Shown one piece after another: positions 8,115 to 13,017 of a stretch of DNA of 13,017 bases (position 1 is its first letter; the number at the start of each line of letters is the position of its first letter). The notes below the pieces were generated by a model. It was not told the origin of the DNA and ran no database searches. It was given only the letters and a program-made list of their open reading frames with translations. The stretch comes from Cephalothrix simula (taxonomy: Eukaryota; Nemertea; Palaeonemertea; Archinemertea; Cephalotrichidae): positions 1-13,017 of the forward strand of contig JAXIUW010161114.1 of assembly GCA_035591015.1 (NCBI GenBank), written 5' to 3'. Made by a program: the position numbers and the translations under genes.

Positions 8115-8739
8115 AGTTACACTACTGTTCAAATTTGTTAAACAATAAACATACTTTGGTAGTAAAGGAAAAACAGGCTTCTTATGCCTATTTACAAAAA
8201 GAAGGTAAATAATTAAGATCATAAGCTATAACCAAAGGACAAATATTTACAAAGTTTTAAATTAAACATACAGTACTATCCATGATATATAATATATCAT
8301 GAGAAAATTTCACATGTATGTATTCAAATCGAAGTAACTATTCAATTATTGGATGTGATAATAAATCAAATACATTCAATAAGTCTAAGTGAAAGTCGGT
8401 TTTAAAATGGAATGATTCAATTTTGCTTTCCGAATTTATTCAACCGTATATATAAAAACTATTGGTATTGTGTGAGTAATATTAATACAATTTTAGGGGC
8501 CCAATAGTAAATATCTTAAAATGTCAATAATTAACTCCATAATCATTTAATAAAAAGGGCTTCTAAAATATTAATTGTGGGAGAAAAACATGAAAAAAGT
8601 TAGAAAAGTAGATTTCTCAGATGGGATGAATAGCAAGTAAATTTTATTTCATCTATGACCAAATAATATATTCTTAAAAAAATATCTGGTATGATGAGGC
8701 CTATCAATTTGGTGTATCTTAGAGATATCACTATTTTTC
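8115..8739. other. Upstream region of the unknown Tyr/Arg-rich gene
   Basis: It is AT-rich and contains the 5' leader and probably the promoter of the gene starting at 8114. I see no clear TATA box or initiator. A 9 bp perfect stem lies at 8281-8301. There is no other supportable feature. Confidence 0.5.
8281..8301. repeat. Perfect AT-rich hairpin
   Basis: CATGATATA and TATATCATG are exact reverse complements separated by TAA. It lies about 170 bases upstream of the exon 1 start codon of the central gene. In AT-rich DNA such a stem may be incidental. Confidence 0.6.
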
Positions 8740-8847
8740 TACTCTAGTTTACGAGAGTCAATCAGCCCTGCGCCGCTATCGACGCGCTGGAGCTGTTCGA
8801 GGAGCGGCTTATAAAGCGGTAGGGACGACGGCCTGTCATTCATCACA
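8740..8847 (+). repeat. CpG-rich dispersed repeat, copy 1 (possible SINE fragment)
   Basis: The 108 bases align with 10748-10861 in the same orientation, with about 9 substitutions and one 6-base indel; similarity starts at TACTCTAG and stops at CATTCATCACA. It is much richer in CpG than its surroundings. TAGTTTACGAG (8745-8755) fits the pol III A-box consensus, and GTTCGAGGA (8795-8803), 50 bases on, fits the B-box at 8 of 9 positions. This suggests but does not prove a tRNA-derived SINE head. The strand is a guess based on these boxes. Confidence 0.65.
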
Positions 8848-9672
8848 GTACTATTTTTCATGCCCTATTTTTAAAGCATATTTCATTAGCTATGTCGAAG
8901 GCGTCCAGTATAAGTACATGGCTCTTAGCGTCCACTTATAATGAGGAGGGCAAATATGCACTTTTTTAAAGAATCTATCCGAAACAGATGATTTGAATGG
9001 CGAAATACTGAAAAGGTTTAGATAAAATTTTTGAAAACCAAAATTTTGTCTTGTGACCCCGAAAACTTCCTATAAGCCCCGAGTGGTGACCCCCTCGAAA
9101 TTTTTATTTTTATTTTTGGGCGATCTAATCGTGTTTGGTATTTTAAAAAACGGGAAAAATCCGTAGATAAGGAAAAAATAATGACGTCATAAAAAATGGC
9201 AAATATCGAAAAAAAGATCCCAATATTTTTTCGATATGTTATTTTTTCTGATCATTTTGATGACTGTCAAATTTTTTTCCGATTTTGTCCCAATCAATTT
9301 TTAGATTTTTAGTCATTTTGATGACCTCATGTCGATGTAGAATTTCTTCGCTATTTTCCCCGTAATTTACATTTTTTCACTATTTTTAGATTTTTAAAAC
9401 ACGATGAGGTTGCTCAAATTTTTAAAAATCGAGTTTTATTTAGTCGTCATTTTGAAAAAGTGGCGCGCACCAACCAAAAGAGCACCCAAATCGGATAATT
9501 GATACCAAATTCGTGTTTAGCACACCATTTTGCCTTAAAAAACGCATGTTTTAGAAAATTTTTCAGATTTGTCCCCCTTACAAAAGTAGTGAACCTATCT
9601 ACCTACCGTCAAAATACCCCAGTTCGAAATACACAGCGATGGGGGTAAGAGAACGACATAGCCATGGGCCTG
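8848..9672. other. Intergenic stretch, no gene seen
   Basis: There is no supportable gene. TCATTTTGATGAC occurs exactly at 9252-9264 and 9313-9325, with a shorter form near 9448. GTGACCCC followed by GAAA-type words appears twice near 9052 and 9086. The stretch is otherwise AT-rich with T-tracts. Confidence 0.55.
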
Positions 9673-9762
9673 TAATGAATTAATGAATGTCCCACATCAG
9701 CAAATGCCCCCAGTACATATATATTTCAATACACAAAAGGTGGGACATTAATTTATGCATTA
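9673..9762. repeat. Imperfect inverted repeat, small fold-back
   Basis: TAATGAATTAATGAATGTCCCAC (9673-9695; key core AATGTCCCAC) pairs with its partner GTGGGACATT-containing arm at 9740-9762, at about 20 of 23 positions, around a 44-base loop. It may be a small MITE or hairpin. No target duplication is evident. Confidence 0.55.
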
Positions 9763-10109
9763 GTGTTAACTCGAAATAAAAGTCAATGAAGTCTCAAATC
9801 CCACGAGAAAAGCGGCTTTTTTGCTACGCTATTTTGATCACAAAGTCGCTATTTGTTGTACACTGGAAGCTACCAACGCGATGGCCTTTGGAATCAGGGT
9901 ACCGCAGGCTAACGATTTGAAACGAGATAAAACCTATTTTCGCTTTTCATGCATTAGCTTTACCAGTTTATATTGCTGGCTTCATTACATGATAAGCGTC
10001 AAACATATTGACTGCTATATACCCGGGGGCAGGTCAGCTGTATCTGGTTAAATGTGGATCAATCTGTAGCATAAACTTATCGATTTTCCCGACTACTTCT
10101 GGTAATGCT
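9763..10109. other. Intergenic stretch, no gene seen
   Basis: A 76-codon plus-strand open frame at 9821-10051 has no motif, no good start context and no splice partner. I consider it chance. Nothing else is supportable. Confidence 0.5.
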
Positions 10110-10218
10110 CAACTAGTAAAAGTGTCATAAAAAACTGTTATATCACACTAGTCGGTTATATTTCACGAGTGACGAGTATACACCCACGAGTACGATATAC
10201 CCTTTATGGCACGTTACA
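10110..10218. repeat. Dispersed repeat family, copy 3
   Basis: This aligns in order with copies 1 and 2 near 2088-2527: CAACTAGTAAAAGT, CATAAAAA, GGTTATATTTCACGAGT, CACCCACGAGTACGATAT and CCTTTATGGCACGTTACA. Compared with copy 2 it lacks part of the middle (the CAGA before CGAGT and the CCCCCGGGTATATG segment). It is about 8 kb from the other copies and is in direct orientation with them. Confidence 0.72.
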
Positions 10219-10235
10219 CAAAATGGTTATTTTAT

Positions 10236-10518
10236 TTGTGTACCCGCTATGTGCTGCAAGGTAAATCCTGCCCCCCTTGCCATTGGCCATGGTGGCAGAT
10301 TACTAAGCAATTAAGTCTCCTGTGTATCGCCAATCCTATAATGTGCCATTATTTTATTTTCTGTTTATACCCTTTGAATTTCAATCTTATATTATTTGTG
10401 CATGTAGCGCGATACATTAGCATGCTATAAGGTGGTATTGTCCCTTCGTCATGATCGGGACGGCAGATACCAAAGCAGAACTCCTGTGTATCGCACATAA
10501 CCTAATTATTTTTTCTGT
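10236..10518. repeat. Diverged tandem duplication (two units of about 130 bp)
   Basis: Unit 1 (10236-10363) and unit 2 (10390-10518) share, in order, TTATTTGTG, an AAGGT core, GGCAGAT, CTCCTGTGTATCGC and TTTTCTGT. The units are clearly diverged but colinear. The array follows directly on repeat copy 3, so it may be part of the same element. No coding capacity is seen. Confidence 0.6.
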
Positions 10519-10747
10519 AGTGTGTGTGTCTTAAATTGTAATGGGTCGATTGGCTTATACGCAATAAAAATTTGAAAAAAAAGGTAAGCAATAATTATTA
10601 CAGATTTTTGGTGTAATATGTATGAAGGAGCTGCGTCGACATTTCATAAATGCCAATAATAGCCTTGTTATAGAATATATTAAACTAAAATTACCTGTGG
10701 ATTTTTTGTATTCTATAAAAACACCTGTACTCGGATATAGGTTGTTT

Positions 10748-10861
10748 TACTCTAGTTTACAAGAGTCAATCAGCTCTGCACTGCTATCGACGTGCTGGAG
10801 CTGATATTGATCGAGGAGCCGCTTATAAAGCGGTAGCAACGACGGCCTGTCATTCATCACA
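10748..10861 (+). repeat. CpG-rich dispersed repeat, copy 2 (possible SINE fragment)
   Basis: This is the second copy of the 8740-8847 repeat, about 2 kb away in direct orientation. It has a 6-base insertion before the B-box-like word (GATCGAGGA). CCGCTT/AAGCGG forms a perfect 6 bp stem here. Four of the differences from copy 1 are CG to CA or TG, so this copy has decayed further. Confidence 0.65.
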
Positions 10862-11354
10862 AGGTTGTTTCCTGCTGCCCTGCTAAATGTGTAGAAGCAC
10901 AGTTACAGCAACTGTGCCATCAAATACAGGCACTTGCACATGAATTTTTGAGTTCATGTCTTTTAATCCTACCAAGAAATCATTTTGGAGTAAAATAAAA
11001 TACAGATCATGCTGATAACTGTTAAATTTGGGTAGAAAAAAATTATTTATCCTAATTTTTTTTTTTAATTTGCCAAATTTTCAGAAAATGCTTAAATTTC
11101 CTTCAAATGAATTGAAATCTGACTCTAATAATGGTAATGATGGAAAGAGCAATTTACTTATGTGCTACCTATAGTCTATAAGATATATACCCATTTAAAG
11201 CAATTGTCTGAGTACTTCACATTCAATTGATGAAATACCTGAAATTCTTAAGTTTTAGGTTTTTGGATAGGTATCAGGTGGCGTGTACATCCTAATGTAA
11301 TTAGTACCTGCAGATAGATATTAAAAACATTGCTTTTCCTAGGAAACCATAGTG
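10862..11354. other. Intergenic stretch, no gene seen
   Basis: There is no supportable gene or repeat. A small palindromic patch, CACAGTTACAGCAACTGTG, lies near 10898-10916. The rest is AT-rich. Confidence 0.5.
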
Positions 11355-11912
11355 CAAAGTGTGGTGGGAGGTGCACTGTATATTGCACCGGTAAGATCGG
11401 CCAGATGAAAATATTGTGCCGAGAAGTCTTTATGTTAATTTTGACTGCCGGCCATTGTGCAGTGTGCTAGTAGGTGCGCCAAATATTACGCCGGTTAAAT
11501 CATTCGCATAAAAATGTTGCGCCGGAAGGTGTTTCAGATAATAATTGCGTGCTGTATGTGAATGAAAATTTTTTGATGAGCAAAAAAAGGTAATTAATAT
11601 TTTTGAACAGCAAAAAAAAGGTCATTATCATGGCAAGTACGGGAGGTGCACCGAATATTGCACCGGCCGCTGGCCGGTAAAATCAGCCAGGACCAGGTGA
11701 AAATATTGGGTGCCAAACGGCAAACGCCAATTGTTTCCGCACCGGATTACGGTATTTCAAGGTTTGTACCGATTATTGCCATGAAACTTTGTCTGCCCCG
11801 AATAGATTTTCCCCAAACCTGCACCAATTTTTCTAATTTCTGCTTATTTAAATTCTTCTGCGGCGAATTTATTCGGCGCACCCACCACACTTTACCACAA
11901 TGGCCTGGAAAA
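11355..11912. repeat. Cluster of three direct and one inverted repeat units
   Basis: Three direct units, about 11355-11421, 11461-11525 and 11641-11716, share GGTGCxCxxxATATTxCxCCGG, then AAATC/AGATC, and AAAATxTTGxGxC. An inverted unit at 11858-11912 carries GCGCACCCACCACACTTT, the reverse complement of the AAAGTGTGGTGGG-plus-GTGC block at the head of unit 1. The 120-codon plus-strand open frame starting at 11646 lies within this cluster and is best read as non-coding. The whole could be one degenerate fold-back element. Confidence 0.6.
11569..11632. repeat. Short tandem duplication
   Basis: TTTTTGATGAGCAAAAAAAG and TTTTTGAACAGCAAAAAAAA, each followed by GGTxATTA, form two adjacent units of about 33 bases between the second and third units of the larger cluster. 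Confidence 0.55.
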
Positions 11913-12671
11913 GTTTGTTTATCGAGATTATGGAATATATCTATACCGCAGACAAACAATAACTTTCATCAGTTCATGACATTAACATGGTTAAAAATTG
12001 AACAATGAACATACATGTCTGATCATGCTGAACATGCTGAATAAAATTCTGTAAAAAATAAATTTCATGAATGAATGATGAATTTTACAGTTTACACTTT
12101 TTACAGCATTTTTTTGATAAAAACCTAAAACGTCGATCTTTTTTTCTTAATAGCCAGATTCAGCAGGGTTACCCCCTCACTTAAGTCAAATATTCATAAA
12201 TCTGGACATGAACAAGGTACCAGACTTCAGAAACCAAATTTTTTCATTTTTTAAAATTTCGCGCATACCAATGTAATACGTTATTATTTGCGAAAAAAAT
12301 TACGCTTCAAAAACTAATGCGAGTAGATATTTTGTATCATGTCTTTTACTCACCTAAACCCGGAAGAAAACTGCTTTTCTCAATTCTGCCGTGTCTGCTT
12401 TTTTGTCTCCTCAGTTTTTGGGACTACCTTATCATTTAGGAATGTAATCATTATTTCCTTGCCAAAAAGTAAATGATTTACCTGTAATTGATTATTTTTT
12501 GCCCTAACATTATTGTTGATTGAATGAATTTTCAGTTTCATTTTGAATTTCAATTATTCAATTTGAATTGAAATTTTATCATGTTTATCTGATCTGATTA
12601 TAATATAACCGTTCAATCAACATGTTCAAATTCAATGTTTCATAGCATACTGGTGATGCTGGTCAAAAACA
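11913..12671. other. Intergenic stretch, no gene seen
   Basis: The stretch is AT-rich. A strong acceptor-like sequence (TTTTTTGTCTCCTCAG, ending about 12413, plus strand) and a strong donor-like TTTAG|GTGAGT on the minus strand near 12353 occur without open frames long enough to call exons. A 10 bp hairpin (AATTTCAATT/AATTGAAATT) lies at 12546-12575. Confidence 0.5.
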
Positions 12672-12836
12672 TACAGTCCAGCGAGAAACCATAGTCGTTT
12701 TTTTTGTTAGCCAGTTTTATAGACTGGCTATGTTTCACTTTACAAACTAACCCACTAACATTAGGTTTTTTATCGATTTTTCCCAAACCACAAAAAACTA
12801 ACCAAAAAAACGATAATGGTTTCTCACCTTACTGTA
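12672..12836. mobile_element. Mariner-type MITE with TA target duplication
   Basis: The terminal inverted repeats are 37 bp each (12674-12710 and 12798-12834), matching at about 30 of 37 positions; both begin CAGT and share GAGAAACCAT, TCGTTTTTTT and GTTAG. TA flanks each side (12672-12673 and 12835-12836), the signature target duplication of Tc1/mariner transposons. The 161 bp body has no transposase ORF, so it is non-autonomous. Inside, AGCCAGT (12709-12715) and ACTGGCT (12723-12729) form a perfect small stem. The arm mismatches suggest an old copy. Confidence 0.78.
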
Positions 12837-13017
12837 TCTGTACAATTCGACGATTTAATTCTAAATGTTTGATTCAACGATACCATACCAGTATATAATT
12901 TTTTTGTATCTAACACATTTATTTTGAATATTTTATAAATGTTGTTAAATTATTGTGAAAAATTAACTAATAGTCATCTCACATCTTTGAATCGCATTAC
13001 ATGTTCTACAATGGCAT
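12837..13017. other. AT-rich right end, no gene seen
   Basis: There is no open frame, repeat or signal that I can support in this final stretch. Confidence 0.5.

Noticed and set aside
8740-8847. A functional tRNA gene
   Set aside because: The A-box fits but the B-box lacks its final C, and I could not fold a convincing cloverleaf with an acceptor stem. A SINE-like relic is the more modest reading.
9821-10051. 76-codon plus-strand open frame
   Set aside because: It has no motif, no splice context and no repeat homology, and is within the chance range for a window of this size.
11646-12008. 120-codon plus-strand open frame
   Set aside because: It lies over direct and inverted repeat units, has no recognisable motif, and its first part is shared repeat sequence.
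12340-12440. Donor-like GTGAGT on the minus strand and acceptor-like TTTTTTGTCTCCTCAG on the plus strand
   Set aside because: They lie on opposite strands and the adjoining frames hit stops within a few to about 20 codons, so no exon could be built.

Overview
The window looks like AT-rich nuclear DNA from an invertebrate animal, probably a lophotrochozoan such as a mollusc; the exact group is inference. Support comes from GT-AG introns with a clear polypyrimidine tract, a first exon of a secreted angiotensin-converting-enzyme (peptidase M2) homologue, a (GACA)n microsatellite, short non-autonomous transposons, and a repeat pair whose differences look like loss of methylated CpG. There is no operon, CRISPR array, rRNA or recognisable tRNA gene.

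There are two supported protein-coding loci, both on the minus strand. At the left edge, 564-752 is the signal-peptide exon of an ACE-like peptidyl-dipeptidase; the rest of that gene lies beyond the left end. In the middle, 8114-6271 holds a two-exon gene. Exon 1 (8114-8053) starts at an ATG and ends at a GTAAGT donor. A 902 bp intron follows, and exon 2 (7150-6271) runs to TGA. The phases match and give a 313-residue Tyr/Arg/Pro-rich protein without cysteine that I do not recognise. A third possible coding exon at 2554-2778 (minus) is weakly supported.

The rest is intergenic or intronic and rich in repeats. From left to right: a microsatellite in the ACE intron; a dispersed repeat family (2088-2527, again at 10110-10218) with a short MITE-like element inside one copy; a nested inverted repeat built on AGTGTCC (3312-3424); a long 595 bp inverted repeat rich in TTGCATGCAA (4189-4783); four exact CCCGATCCCG boxes downstream of the central gene (5888-6018); a pair of about 110 bp CpG-rich repeats that may derive from a SINE (8740 and 10748); a diverged tandem duplication (10236-10518); a cluster of direct and inverted repeats (11355-11912); and a well-formed mariner-type MITE with TA target duplication (12672-12836).

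The two genes show no sign of working together. I do not see an unmistakable new biological system. The most useful results are the two-exon gene model, whose apparent upstream start is really a splice acceptor, and the nested, fold-back repeat architecture.
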